Source: Lunularia cruciata
Lineage: Eukaryota > Streptophyta > Marchantiopsida > Lunulariales > Lunulariaceae
Assembly: GCA_948567375.1 (NCBI GenBank)
Contig: OX419761.1
Location: 46,972,243 to 47,036,242 of the forward strand
DNA: 64,000 nt
Direction of reading: 5' to 3'
Part shown: in pieces, positions 33,810-46,155 of the stretch
Position numbering within the stretch: position 1 is the stretch's first letter
How the letters are laid out: every line of letters begins with the position of its first letter
The notes under the pieces: generated by a model
What the model was told of the DNA's origin: nothing
Seen by the model: only the letters and a program-made list of their open reading frames with translations
Databases searched by the model: none
Program-made: the position numbers and the translations under genes

Positions 33810-34939
33810 CTTGCACCAAGAATGGGTACAAGGTGGATAGTTATAAAGACCTAGTACAAAGGGGAATTAGCAATGCAATGATGGCTATGTTCAAGCCATA
33901 GTAAACCACAATGCAATAGACAATATTCTTTCACCAAATGTTTGTAGGAGAGGTGGTAGGTTGGGCAAAGTGTTTGCACCAACAAGTTAGGCACTATGAC
34001 AACTCGGTAAATATCACTTCTGCGATAATCAGGTAAGTAAAGTTTGTTCCCATAGAGATACGAGTTAGAATGGGTCAAATACAAAGTAAATAATAACAAG
34101 CAATTCTTTTTTAGTTCTTCTTTAATCTCTCAGGTAGAAACCACACCTAGAAGAGAGTAACAAGTGCTCAATAGCAATTCTTGTCACAAATTACACACTC
34201 ATGATCACAAATCTTTCAAACCTTTCCAAAAAAACTTGGTTGTGATGATTTAGATCCTTCTAAAGATGGCTACTTCACTGCAAAACACCTTCACCTCAAA
34301 ATGCATTTCATCCCTCCAATAGAGGCACAACTTCCTCATTCAAAATTGCTTTGCATCAACCTTGTGTTGCACTCACAAATGCAGAATACTACCAACACTA
34401 AAATTCCTATCAGATCTATCAAGGCATTGCTTTGATTGCTATGCACTCAAGATCATACACACAAAATGAAAATCAAGGCTATTGAATCCAACATCCAACA
34501 AGCACACTGACTTGCACTTCAAATTTCTTCCAACACTTACAAACACACACATAAAATTGTGCTTGAAATTAAGCTCAAGCAATGAGCACTGAACTCAACA
34601 CTTTGCTTTATCTATCTCCAGAAATTTGGAATATTGAACAACATAAGACTGTGAATGCACCCTTTAAATAGTGGAGCAATTGATAGTTGCTAACAACTAT
34701 ATTGTTATAGAACAACTTTACCAACCTATAGATTCAAAATGCACCTCTTCATATTTGCCTCTTTGAATCTCAAATCTATTTCTAATCTGATTTAATGTCA
34801 ATCTCGACTTCAGCTTCCAGACCCAATGATCCTCCTATTACTTCTCCTTCTTTAGGTCTATTCTACTACATCCTCCACTATTTCTACTACTTCTTCACCC
34901 TAAACTACAATTGAGGTCATGGGTAACCTTTCTATCTCT

Positions 34940-36338
34940 TTATCTCCCAACCCACTCCTTCTCTAATGTCTCAAGTAACTCACCCAATGACGCTTGCACT
35001 CCTACTTCTACTACTTTGGACTTCCTTTCTAATCTTATCTCACTACAAAGTCTATTTAAGTCTGATCTAACAAAATCTGATCTAAGATAGACATTGCTTG
35101 CTACTTCTAACATCTTCCTATCTACACAATCTTGCAAATGAATCAACAGATTATTTAACTTTATGTCTTTCACCTTCCTCTTCCTCTTCCTCATCTCTTG
35201 CACCAACAACTTCAACTCGTGTAGTCGGGCTTCTTCCAACTTCCCTTCAACTTGAGTACTAAGCAGCACCTTGAACTTGTTTACTCATGCTCTTATTGCA
35301 TCAGATTCCACAATTGGCTCCACTTTCTCTTTCTTCCTTTCCTCTTCTAGCTCATTGCAATACATCTCAACTTGTCCTCAAATTCAGCCTTCATTGCTTC
35401 CTTCTCTTGTTGATTTAACACAAGATGATCCTCCACTACTCTCAACAATCCACACAATTCGTCTTCCTCCCAACTATGCTTTGTTAACTCTTGCTGCCAA
35501 GCTTGGTCTTTATTAGCTGCTTTCTTCCTCATACTCTCTAACTCCTACTCCGTCATTGCTACACTTGCCTTTGAATATATCATCTCCACTCTTGCATCAG
35601 CAATTCCACTCTTCAGCACTTCAATCAATGCAGTCTTCTCCTTTACTTCCTCTCTACATTTCAACAAGTTCTCCCTCATTGCTTTTGAGTTTTTATCCCA
35701 AAGAATTGCCTCCATCTAAAGTTCTTTGGCTTCCATTTCTACTCTTGTTAGCTTACGTCTCAACAACAAGGTCTCTGCACTCCACTTTGTCACAATTGCT
35801 AATTCATCCCTCACATCTAGGTTAGCACTTGCCATCTTTGCCTTCTTTTGCTGTAGAAACACCAACATGGGACATACTACCTTGGATAGACACTCTACTC
35901 CATCACAATTCCTATCGTTGGCTCTACCATCTTTGCCCTTGACATGTAACTCCTTGATTGGTGCCTTTCCCTAAAGATGTGATCTTTGTATCTTCAAAGT
36001 TTCTTCATCCAAGCTCTCCTCCGTCTTGATGGTAACCTTACTTGGTCCAATGGCAGCGTCTTGAACACTCTTCTTCTCCTTGGCACCTCTTGGACATACC
36101 AAGACGTCTTCTTCTTCTTTCTCATGCCCTTGCTTGATTGTGGACATCTATGGACTTGTCTTCTCTGCTTCCACAACTCTTCCTCTTGTTTGCTGAACTT
36201 AGCTTCTCTTTCATTACCACTGCTTGACTCTTCACTTTGCAGTGTGAACTCTTCTTCTCCTTCCAAGGCTTCTCTCTTTGACTTGGTTTCTCCTTCTGGT
36301 TCCACCTTCGGAGTGGATTCCTTCACTTTCACCAACAT
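34940..36338 (-). pseudogene. X1 coiled-coil protein remnant
   Basis: Minus-strand stretches follow one another: 35994-36338 (acid-rich, SKREALEGEEEFTLQSEESS), 35347-35532 (AWQQELTKHSWEEDEL, QEKEAMKAEFEDKLRC) and 34940-35269 (STQVEGKLEEARLHELKLLV, DRKMLEVASNVYLRSDFVRS). They align in order with X2, X3 and X4. The charge pattern and heptad-like spacing suggest a long coiled coil. Stops interrupt it. No known protein family was recognised. Confidence 0.65.
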
Positions 36339-36484
36339 TGCCTTTGGATTAAGCTTTTGCCTCTTTTGTGACTATATTGATGCAACTAGTCTTTTGGGTC
36401 TACTTTTCCTTCTGGGCATGGGGAGATCAATTACTATTATCCTCTCCTTCCTACTTTTCATATAATACTCATCTCCTTTGTGAA

Positions 36485-39400
36485 CCTACTCTATGTAATA
36501 TCATTCATCCACATCCGCTGTCGTAGGGATCGGTTGGTCTTGGGAGTGCGCCAGGCACCTGGCTGCTTGCGCTCAAACTGCTAGGCTTGTCAACTGTTCA
36601 AAGCCTTTTGTAATCAAACATTGTCTCTACTTTGCCCGATTGGTAGTCCTTCTTGCTAGAGCAGCTTGCTACTGATCCTTCTAAATGTAGGCTCATGGTT
36701 AATGACTTATTGGATTGGGCTTTGTTGAGGCAATCTTAATCTCCAAGCTTCATTGCTAATGTTAAAGTTCTGTTCATATTAAATTTGTGTTCAATGTGCC
36801 GTGATGTATTTCCTTTAACAAGTCACAGTCAATTCTTTCAAAAAGGTAATGTGGAGTTGCTTGTAATGACAGTCTCACATTTGCTTCACATTCACCTCTC
36901 TTGGAATTTCCTATTCTTCTCCCAATTTTTGATCTTGTCTCTCTTTTCTGCCAATTCCTTCCCTCCTTTCAATTCACTTCCTTCTCTTGTTCTTGCTTAT
37001 TCCGTCCCTATTACCCTCCTTTGATCACTCCTATCTCACCTTCATCTCCTTCCTTTCATTTCTTTCTCCTTCTTTTGATTTCTAGTCCTATCTCTAGTTT
37101 TTGCCAATTCCCTCCTTTTGATTCATTTCTTTCTCCCATTCCTGCTTATTCCTTCTCTATCACCCTCCTTCCATCACTCTTGTCTTGTTCTCCCAAAAAT
37201 ATCACATTCACTCTAAAGCTTCACATTCCTCTTGAAGGCTTAACTCATCTGCCATTCCTCAACTCTCAAAACAAGTTCACATTTTTCTCAAAAGCAATTG
37301 CTCCTACCATTCTCTTGAAATCCCTCATATACTTTCCCGAAATAACCACACCTTCTCTTGAAAACCCTCACATTCCCTTCCAAAAGCATAATTGGTCTTC
37401 ACATTCTCCTCTAAACTACTTCACATTCCCTCAAAAAGCATTCCATTCACGTTTTGTGTCATTCTCCTAAAAAACTTCCTTGTCATTCTCCCAAAAAGCT
37501 CTCACATTCTTGTCCCAAAACTTCACATAGAAAATTTCACTGTTCCTTCAACTCCTACTCTACAGCTCTGCTCTTCTCCCAAAATCCTGTCAATCTCTTC
37601 TTGTCTTGAAACTTCACACGGAAATTTCTCTCTTCCTTCAACTCCTATTCTCCAGCTCTGCTCTTCTCTCAAAATTCTGTCAATCCCTTCTTGTCCCAAA
37701 AACTTCCCTTTCATTCTCATGAAACTTCTCTGTCATTCTCCCATAAACAAAGCACTCTTGGTCTTCTCTTGAAATCCTCTCTCTTTCTTCCTAAAGGCAA
37801 CTCCCTTCTTGTTCTTTTCCCAAAACCCTCATTGTCAAATTCTTCTTCAAAATTTTTTGTCATTCTCCCAAAAAGCTCTCACATTCTTGTCCCAAAACTT
37901 CACATGGAAACTTTCATTGTTCCTTCAACTCTTGCTCTCCAACTCTGCTCTTCTCCCAAAATCCTGTCAATCACTTCTTGTCCTAAAACTTCACATGGAA
38001 AATTTCTCTCTTCCTTCAATTCTTATTCTCTAGCTCTACTCTTCTCTCAAAATTCTGTCAATCCTTTCTTGTCCTGAAAACTTCCCTTTCATTCTCATGA
38101 AACTTCTCTATCATTCTCCCATAAACAAATCACTTCCTGGTCTTCTCTTGAAATCCTCTTCCTTTCTTTCTCAAGGCAACTCCCTTCTTGTTCTTTTCCC
38201 AAAACCCTCATTGTCAAATTCTTCTTCAAAAAATTTTGTCATTTTCTTGAAAAGCTCTCACATTCTTGTCCCAAAACTTCACATGGAAACTTTCACTATT
38301 CCTTCAACTCCTGCTCTCCAGCTTTGCTCTTCTCGTGAAATCCTATCAATCACTTCTTGTCCTAAAACTTCACATGGAAAATTTCTCTCTTCCTTCAATT
38401 CTTATTCTCTAGCTCTGCTCTTCTCTCAAAATTCTGTCAATCCTTTCTTGTCTTGAAAACTTCCCTTTCATTCTCATGAAACTTCTCTATCATTCTCCCA
38501 TAAACAAATCACTTCCTGGTCCTCTCTTGAAATCCTCTTCCTTTCTTTTTCAAGGCAACTCCCTTCTTGTTCTTTTCCCAAAACCCTCATTGTCAAATTC
38601 TTCTTCAAAAAATTTTGTCATTCTCTTGAAAAGCTCTCACGTTCTTGTCCCACAAGTTCACATGGAAACTTTCACTATTCCTTCAACTCCTGCTCTCCAG
38701 CTTTGCTCTTCTCATGAAATCCTGTCAATCACTTCTTGTCCTAAAACTTCACGTGGAAAAATTCTTTCTTCCTTCAACTCCTATTCTCCAGCTCTACTCT
38801 TCTCTTGAGATTTTGTCAATCTCTTTTTGTTTCAAAAACTTCCCTTTCATTCTCACAAAACTTCTTTGTCATTCTCCCATAAAAAAATCACTTCCTGGTC
38901 TTCTCTCAAAATCCTCTTCCTTTCTTTTTCAAGGCAACTCCCTTCTTGTTCTTTTCCCGAAACCCTCATTGTCAAATTCTTCTTCAAACTTTTTGCCATT
39001 CTCTTGAAAAGCTCTCACATTCTTGTCCCAAAACTTCACATGGAAACTTTCACTATTCCTTCAACTCCTGCTCTCTAGCTCTGCTCTTCTCCCAAAATCC
39101 TATCAATCCATTCTTTTCCTAAAACTTCATGTGGAGAAATTCTCTCTTCCTTCAACTCCTATTCTCTTGCTCTGCTCTTCTCTTGAAATTCTATCAATCC
39201 CTTTTTGTCCCAAAAACTTCCCTATCATTCTCACAAAACTTTTGTGTCATTCTCCCAGAAACAAATCACTTCCTGGTCTTCTCTTGAAATCCTTCCCTTT
39301 CTTCCTCAAGGCAACTCCCTTCTTGTTCTTTTCTCAAACCCCTCATTGTCAAATTCTTCTTTGAAACTTTTATGTCATTCAAACTCCTTCAATACTACTT

Positions 39401-39905
39401 CACCTTTCCAAATCCACTTTGATACCTCAATTCCCTATCATAGTCCTCACGAGCTCACTCCTCCAAATCCTCATCTCCATTTTCCCCGCATACACACCCG
39501 TTCTTGACAACCCACCCTTTTTTAACTCTACTTCATGATACATACTATATACAGAGCCTATTGTTCCCCTGTTTTTTAACAACTATGACTCAAGATATAC
39601 GCATGTGACACAAGGATGCTCATATTTTTCTTTGGGTTTTTTAAGTCAAATCAGGGTACTAAGAGAATTTTTTGGTACAGATAGGGGTCTGCTTGTGACG
39701 ATCCAATTAGATATGAGGTGGTAGTACATGTTATGAAAGAGCAAAAAATTCAGCAATAGTGGAAAATTGCCCATAACTACCAGCTCATAAATTTATAGCA
39801 GAAGTATCTACACAATACTCTCCCAAAAGTAATAACATAAAACACCTGAGTTCATTGTAACATAAAAGTGAAAAATCTTTCTAGCCAAATGGCACCAAGG
39901 TATGC
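36485..39905. mobile_element. 3.4-kb insertion in X1 with 5-bp TSD, unknown class
   Basis: GTGAA occurs at 36480-36484 and again at 39906-39910, and X1 reads continuously when the part between is removed. The insert begins CCTACTCTATG and ends CCAAGGTATGC, with no TG...CA ends and no terminal inverted repeats seen. Its middle is a tandem array (listed next). Orientation and class are undetermined. Confidence 0.6.
37450..39380. repeat. Tandem array, unit about 378 bp, about five copies
   Basis: AACTTCCC-type landmarks recur at 37701, 38079, 38458, 38837 and 39215, spacings of 378-379 bases. Each unit contains two related parts of about 90 bases (AACTTCACATGGAAA..., CCTTCAACTCCT..., GCTCTGCTCTTCTC). 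378 is a multiple of three. On the minus strand the units read fairly openly (for example 37523-37720, GREKFPCEVSRQEEIDRILG), with recurrent TGA where CGA is likely, so the array may be a decayed 126-codon coding repeat. The plus-strand frames rich in Ser, Leu and Phe are shadows. Confidence 0.8.
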
Positions 39906-39910
39906 GTGAA

Positions 39911-40640
39911 TTATTTTCCCGACGAAACTACCTCCTTGCACAGATCCAGATGAAAATGAGACCGCATTCTACTTCTCTCCTCCAAAGTCAACAGATTCAG
40001 CCCAAAGTAGAAGTGAGCTGCAAAGGGTACAAAGCAATGTGGTTGTATATCCATTCTCCAACCCAAAATCATTTACCCCATTTGTTGGTGCAGACACTTC
40101 ACCCAATCCACCACTTCTCCTACAAACATTTGGTGAAAGAACATTGCATGTTGCATTGTGACATAGGTGGTTCACTTTGGCTTGAATATCACCATCATCA
40201 CACTCATGTTCCCTCTTTGCAATGGGTCTCTATACTATCCACCTTATACTCATTCTTTGTGCACCGGTGATTAAAGGAATTTTTCACCTTGGCAGTTTCT
40301 TCTGATGCATCACACTTCAGATAGGAAGTGGTACCCCCTACCTCTCTTGCTTCTCTACCCAAAACTAATCTCCAATCCGACTCAGTCCATCAAGCTAGAT
40401 TTCCACTCTTTTCTTTGTGCTTTGGTCCATCCTTGAAATCACTTGTGGCAATCTTTGCCATGAAACCTGGAAAGCTAAAATTCCAATTCCAAGCCAAAAA
40501 AGTGATACAAAGTCCAGATAAGACCTTGATCCTTGCCACTACATCCAATCTATGCATTGCAAGGCTTCTCACCGCACTCTACTTAATCACTTTTGGGGCC
40601 ATCGTGTGCTTCTTCACTCTTTGCTTATGAAAGATTGTAC
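39911..40640 (-). pseudogene. X1 N-terminal globular domain remnant
   Basis: The minus strand carries LSGLCITFLAWNWNFSFPGF in the stretch 40390-40572, then further 3' (towards 39911) the PHCFVPFAAHFYFGLNLL-type segment. The same two motifs occur in X3 (FLAWNWNISFLGFM; PPHYIVPFAAHFYLGLDLL) and X4. The domain is shared by all long X copies, but I do not recognise its family. Confidence 0.6.
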
Positions 40641-42365
40641 CCAAGATCCTAACCTACTCCTCTTGCGTATTCAAAATTTGCATTCCCTTGGGTAGGACTC
40701 TGAATAGGAACAGAATAGCGTATAGACATTGCAGAGGTTTCTTGCAAGAATCCCAATTTTATAGTCCCTTGTTGATCAAGCATTCTTCAGTTGCTACTTT
40801 GTGTCTCTCACCAATTCTGTGAAGTTATTTCTTGTCACTTTCAAGAACATCTTGGTCCCGAGGTAGTCACTTTCTTCATGCGTACTTTCTTGATTGGCAG
40901 AACCTGAAAATTTTGTTAGAGGATCTTTGGATTAGGTCGCGCTTCCTCATATGAAGTCCTCGTCTTTGTATTTTATCTTGTCCAACCTAGGCCCTTTGGA
41001 CTTGACCTAAGGTCAACTTTGGATTTAGGCCAAACACACAACTCTTCATATTTCTTCCCCCATTTAGCACTCCTTTGGCTTTACCAATGCACTTCTTTAA
41101 AGCTTGAAAAAACAAAAAAATGTGGGTGCCACAGGCAAATGATTACTAGTTGGAGAATAGATATGCCACCCCACTATTTTGTACCCTTTTCCAACCCAAT
41201 TCAAATTTGGATTAAACGTACTTAGCTTGGAGGAGAGAGGATAAATGGTATCTCACTTTCACCCCAACTTGCAAAGAGAAGCAAATGGAGATGAACAATA
41301 TTACATTGAGTGGGTGTGTGAAGGCGATGACTACTACTTGAGGAGAGGTAAGGAGAGGATAGTGGCATGGCAAGAGAAGTGGACCCAAAGGATAAATCAT
41401 GTTGGTGCAGCCCTAGAAGATACAAAGATGGAATCTAAAGCCTGCACCAATAGAAGTGAAGGAACCATCATTGAAAAAAGAATTGGACGGAGAAATGGAG
41501 TCAAAGGGTGAAGCCTCAAGAGCAAAAGAAGAATTTACTCTTTAGAGTGGAGAGTTTAGTAGTGGCAATGAAGGAGATGCCAAAGTTCAGCAATCAAGAG
41601 AAGGGATTGATGGAGAAGAAGAGTGGGAGTTTCATGAGGCAATTGTTGCATGGAAAGAGGAGATGAGTCATGTCTAGAGTTTCTTGTAGTCAAGTTGGAA
41701 GATGAACAAGCATGAGAGGTTGCCTTGGTATTTCCAAGAGTAGTAAGATCAAAGAGAAGTGCTCAAGCTGTAGTTGCCAGACTGAGCAAAGTCAAAGATG
41801 AAGAGGAGAGCTCAGAGGGCAAGACATTGGAGATACAAAGATCACATCTTTGGGGTAAGGCACCAGCCAAAGAAGTGCCTACTAAAGACAAAGACATTAA
41901 CGTCAATGAAGGAAGATACATCTGAGTCAAGTATCCATCAAAGATTGTTTATCCTTTGTTGGTGCATCTATAGCAAAAGAAAGCGGAGCTGAAGAAGAAT
42001 CATTTGAGAGTGAAGGATGAGTTGGAAGTAGTAAAGCAATCAAGTGAGGAGACCTCAAAGTTAAGGAGTAAGCTAACCCAAGGAGAAAAGTAAGCCAAAG
42101 AAATTTGGGATGAAGTAGTTCTTTGGAAGAAAAGCTTAGATACCTTGTAAGAGAACTTCACAAAGTGCAATAAAGAACTAAAGGAGCAGAAGGCATTGGT
42201 TGAGAAGATAAAGCAAGAAGTTATTGATGCTAGGTAGAAGTCATACACTCAAAGGCAAGTGTGGCAATAATGGAGCAAGAGCTAGAGAGTTTGGAAAAGA
42301 GTGCAACAGAGAAGGATCAAGCCTAGCAATGAGAGTTGACAAAATGAAATCAAGAAGAAGAACTA

Positions 42366-42884
42366 TTGCAAGGGTTGTTTAGAGGTATCAAAGGTCAACT
42401 AGTCCAGTATGTGCAAGAGGAGGCACTAAAGGCCAAATTTAAGGACAAGCTGATAATGTATAGGAACAAATTGGAAGTAGAAAGAAGTAAAGAGAAGGTA
42501 GTTCCGAGTGTGGAGTTGGATGCAATAAGAGTAGTCATGATGGAGTTGAAAGTGATGTTGAGTACTCAAGTTGAGGTTAAGTTAGAAGAAGTGAGGTTGC
42601 ATGAATTGAAGTTGTTGGTGCCTGAGACAAGAAGAAGGAAAGCAAAGGAGGTGTACTTGAACAATCTATTGATTTGTTTGAGAGATCAAGTAGATAATAA
42701 AATATTTAAAGTAGGAAACAATGTCTGTCTTAGATTAGATTTTGTTAGATCAGACTTAGATAGACTTTGTAGTAAGGTGAAGTTGAATAAGAAATCCAAA
42801 GTTGTAGAAGTAGGAGTGCATGTGTCTTTGAGTGAATTACCTAAGACATTGGATAATTGTGTGGGTTGGAAGATAAGAGTGTAG
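42366..42884 (+). pseudogene. X2 coiled-coil region, 172-codon open stretch
   Basis: The best-preserved coiled-coil piece. It reads QEEALKAKFKDKLIMYRNKL, STQVEVKLEEVRLHELKLLV, NNLLICLRDQVDNKIFKVGN, SDLDRLCSKVKLNKKSKVVE and GVHVSLSELPKTL. Each block has a counterpart in X1, X3 and X4. A preceding charged region (41725-42360) contains further fragments. It belongs to the X element, not to a host gene. Confidence 0.7.
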
Positions 42885-43032
42885 ATAGGTTAGTTATCAT
42901 TCCAACTTCAGTTCAATCTGAAGAGGTATTAGAAATAGTGGATGAAGTAGGAGTATTAGATTTATTTGAAGAAGGAGAAATGATAGAAGGAACATCAAGT
43001 TTGGAAGCCAAAGTCAAGGTTGACATTGGATC

Positions 43033-43725
43033 TATAACACCCATTTGTGCATGTGTGTGGTATTGTGATATTTAGCTTGGTATTACAAGTACTTAAGAGA
43101 TATTATTTATATAGAGATAAAGGATGGTTCTATATTAGTCATGGTTAGCTAAAGTTAGTCATAGCTAAGATAGAGGGGACCTTACTTTAGAGGAAGTAGA
43201 AAAGATGAGCACCACTATTTTGGATTCTAATGTGTTGACTTAGTATTATTCCTAGGTGTTTGGCTTTGAGGAAAGAGTTGAGAACTCTTGGGCCCGCAAG
43301 CCTTTTTATTTTGGATTCTTCTTTAGTCCAAGGATAGCCCATGTGAAGGAATCCTTGACTTGGTGGTTGGGTCAAGATAAGACCACATGCTTAGAGGAAT
43401 ATGCCCATGTGAATGATATTCCTTTCTACTTTTTGACTTTACTTGACTTTTAGTCTAGAAACTTGAGTTACTACGGTAATTAGTAACTTTGGTGCGTAAT
43501 TATTCCACAAGTATATAGAAACAAGGGGTGAGGAGGTGCTAATCATCCTTTCATTTACAACTATCTCTCTCTCATTGAGTTCTCTAGTGAGCAATGTCTT
43601 GAGTCTTGGAGTGTTAGCCTTGGAGGAGTATGATGGAGTTGGGGTTCCTTGCCTTCTTAGTCCATGGTGCGCTACCATAATAGCCATCAGAGGTTCATCG
43701 TGAGTGAGAGACAGGCCGGCTCACA
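43033..43725 (+). repeat. 5' LTR of G1
   Basis: It runs from TATAACACCCATTTGTGCAT (the usual TG changed to TA) to GGCTCACA, 693 bp, and is nearly identical to 555-1246. It cuts X2 at its left side. Confidence 0.92.
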
Positions 43726-43729
43726 TTTT

Positions 43730-43746
43730 TGGTTCTGTTGCCGGGA
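43730..43746 (+). promoter_or_regulatory. Primer-binding site of G1
   Basis: TGGTTCTGTTGCCGGGA, four bases inside the LTR, Asp-tRNA-like as in the copy at 534-550. Confidence 0.7.
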
Positions 43747-43766
43747 CCTCTCTAGAAGGCAAGATA

Positions 43767-44934
43767 ATGTTCCGCATTCAATTCTACATTAGGCAGAAGG
43801 AGGCTATGAGAGCTCACTAGGAGAGAACATTGGGAGAGGAGAGGGCTGAACTTATGTTAGAGAACCAAGATCCATTTGTGTACCCTATAGTTCATTATGA
43901 TGTCTTTGAGCTGATTTTGTACATCTTGTACACATGAGAGGAATTGGAGAGATTGTGTGAGGTGGATTGCAGATTTTGGAGCTTAAGGTGATTTTGGGCA
44001 AAATCTCAAGTTTGAGATCTAGACTTGAAATTTCTACATATGATAGCTTTCAGTTAGCACACTTGAAATTATTGTGAGAACTACTATGCGCATTGGGCTA
44101 GAATTTTTGGAAGTTGATAGGGTAAAGTGCTCCCGCAACTACATGCTCTTTGGAAAATTGTACAGAGTCTACCATTTCTTTAATTTTCAGTGAATTTTCC
44201 TGAAAATTTCTAAGAAAATTCAGTGCATTGTATCCTACCTGCTGCCACAAAAATTAGAGAGAGATCATTCTTGCACAGGGAGTTATGAGTTTTTGAAGTG
44301 AGGGGGGTGGTTTTCAGACCAAATCTGAAATATGTGTGCTGAATAGAAAGGTGTCTAGGCCAAATGGCTCAATGAAAAGATTTGAAATTTTGCAGGGAGG
44401 GACGCCCTAGAGTTGTGATTGAGTGTGAAAAATTTCAGAGGACTGTGACATACTTCTTGGGAGATTTGAGTGACATTGTGAGGAAGGGTCAATTCTACAG
44501 AGTGGAGATCTTGTGCATGAGGAGTTTGAGATCAACAAAAAGTATGTTTGAGTGTTTAGATTCATCTTGGGAACATGGAGTGTCGTCAAGAGTGGAAATT
44601 GAGATTATGCAAGGTTCTCCAAGGGTTTGAGGTGATTGTAGGGGTGGATTTGAGGAAAAGAGAGTTTACAATAAAATTTGAAGAGAGTGTTGAGAAGATC
44701 CAAAAACCTACACCACTTGGAGGAAAGAGTGAGTCTAAGTGCTTTCTATGTGGAGAGAAGGGACATAAGGCAAGTTCATGTCTATTGACCTTTGAGAGCA
44801 AGAGATTGAGAGAAAGGAGAGGCTTACTTGACTTGGGTTTGCATGTTGGACCTTCTTCACCAAGATTAGGAGGGAGAAGATCTAAGACCAAGGAGTTGTG
44901 TGAGGTTTGTGGAGTTCCAAAAGGACATGTGTAA
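43767..44934 (+). pseudogene. Leader reading frame upstream of gag, with CCHC knuckle
   Basis: The region between the primer site and gag has coding character. It begins MFRIQFYIRQKEAMRAH, matching the copy at the window start, passes several stops, then has an open stretch 44382-44630 (REGRPRVVIECEKFQRTVTY, LGDLSDIVRKGQFYRVEILC) and in the next phase 44575-44934, where CFLCGEKGHKASSC is a perfect C-x2-C-x4-H-x4-C zinc knuckle, followed by a CEVCGVPKGH segment. Gag with its own knuckle starts later, so this is an additional protein, comparable in position to the extra ORF of Ogre-type elements. Function unknown, probably nucleic-acid binding. Confidence 0.55.
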
Positions 44935-45270
44935 TGGAGTAAAATCACTTTTGGAGACTTTGGTGAAGGATCTTGGAAAGAGTCTTAGTACATCTATAGA
45001 AATACTACCACCTTCATCAGCTAGTTCTCAAGATTAATGATGGAGATAATCTTTCAACTTATGGATAAACTATCCATGAGGGTTCGATTAATATGCACTC
45101 TAGGATTTGATGTTGCTATAGAAATCTTGGAGCAACCTCAACCTTTTGTGTTCTCACCCACCATTACTCTCAAATGTTGTTAGTCATGTATATACTCTAT
45201 TAGTTATAGAGTGAGAAAAGAAAAGAGAAAAAGAAAAATTTAGAGAAGAGAAAGATAATGAAAGGTTAAG

Positions 45271-46053
45271 ATGGGGAAACTTCTGGTTTTCTTTGGCAAG
45301 GATGGAGAAGATGTGGAGGTCTTTGTGAGAGACTTCAAGAGAGCTTGCATAGGAAACAATGAGAGGAGGAAGAATGAGTGGGCCTCATTATTACCAGATT
45401 TCTTTGAGGATGCAGTACTTACATGGTATGAGTTAGAATACCAAAAGAGAGAGAGGAGAGATGGGGAAGAGGAGTCTGGGGAGACTTTGACTTCAGCACT
45501 CATTGAGAACTTTCTTCCTGATGAGAGTTATGAGAGATTGATGAGTGAGGTAAAATTTCTCAAGCAAGGAGATGGAGAGAAAGTGAGAGTCTATGTGGAA
45601 AGAGTGGAAAAGTTAGAGTCCAGATTTTGCATAGTGTTGAGGAAGGGTGGGGATGATGTGGAGACTACAACAATTGGCATAGGGGCCATGCTCACCAATA
45701 ATTTTGTGGGAAGGTTGAGACCACAAATTAGAAGCAAGGTGAAATATGAGAAACCTTCTTCCAAGGTTGAAGCTATCAAGATCACAATTCGTATGGAGGA
45801 GAGTTTGGAAGGGGATGAGAGTGATTTGGTGGTGAAGGAGGTTTTACATCCTCCTCAAGGCTACAAGTATGGTGGAACTTCTGATACTTTGGTGACAAGG
45901 GCTGCACCACAAGTAGTAGTTGCTCCAATTCTTGCACCTCCACCAAAGGATCCACTTCAAACCATGACAGAACAACTTGCGGATCTCAAGATCAATGTTG
46001 GTGCAACTATGGGAGAAGAGAGAGGTGGATCAGAATGTAGGGAGAGGGCCTAG
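45271..46053 (+). pseudogene. G1 gag (capsid region)
   Basis: A 260-codon open stretch: MGKLLVFFGKDGEDVEVFVR, LPDFFEDAVLTWYELEYQKR, LIENFLPDESYERLMSEVKF and YVERVEKLESRF are the W...F...L..L blocks typical of the Ty3/gypsy gag domain that forms particles. The frame then shifts; the zinc knuckle is in another phase at 46113-46155. It is better preserved than pol downstream. The start chosen is the first methionine before the conserved FFGKDGEDVEVF. Confidence 0.78.
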
Positions 46054-46112
46054 GAATTATGGAAACAATCATATAGAGGAGTTCAACCAGCCAACAATTT
46101 CAATGATAGAAA

Positions 46113-46155
46113 TTGTTTTGGTTGTGGAGGAAGAGGCCATATCCAAAGGAATTGC
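46113..46155 (+). pseudogene. G1 gag zinc knuckle
   Basis: CFGCGGRGHIQRNC is an intact C-x2-C-x4-H-x4-C nucleocapsid knuckle, one phase off the capsid frame. Confidence 0.85.

Larger units (their letters stand above)
33995..41133 (-). mobile_element. X1 element, complete, inserted in X2
   Basis: On the minus strand it starts TGTGGCACCCACATTT (at 41133) and ends GTTGTCATA (at 33995). Flanks are GGCAC (33990-33994) and GGCAA (41134-41138), a 5-bp duplication with one change. Without the 3421-bp insertion at 36485-39905 it is about 3.7 kb, close to X4. No second copy of the start sequence occurs inside, so there is no LTR pair. A CTATTTAAAGG box near 34670 is shared with X3 (near 50306). The protein-coding part lies upstream of that box. 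Confidence 0.85.
33810..43032 (+). mobile_element. X2 element, 5'-truncated, split by X1 and cut by a G element
   Basis: Two pieces, about 33810-33994 and 41139-43032, are contiguous in X4 and X3 (CAAATGTTTGTAGGAGAG, then GATGATTGTCAATTGG-type sequence, then the PPHY-VPF region). X1 inserted between them, making the duplication GGCAC/GGCAA. The right end stops at GGTTGACATTGGATC where the G LTR at 43033 begins; X3 and X4 continue there with GGAGTAGTAACAATTTTGAG. The 5' quarter is missing. It carries the coiled-coil frame listed at 42366. Confidence 0.8.

Noticed and set aside
37691-39364. Several overlapping plus frames rich in Ser, Leu and Phe
   Set aside because: They are shadows of the 378-bp tandem array; composition is low-complexity and the frames shift from unit to unit.
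37450-39380. CRISPR-like array
   Set aside because: Long 378-bp units without unique spacers, in a plant retroelement context.
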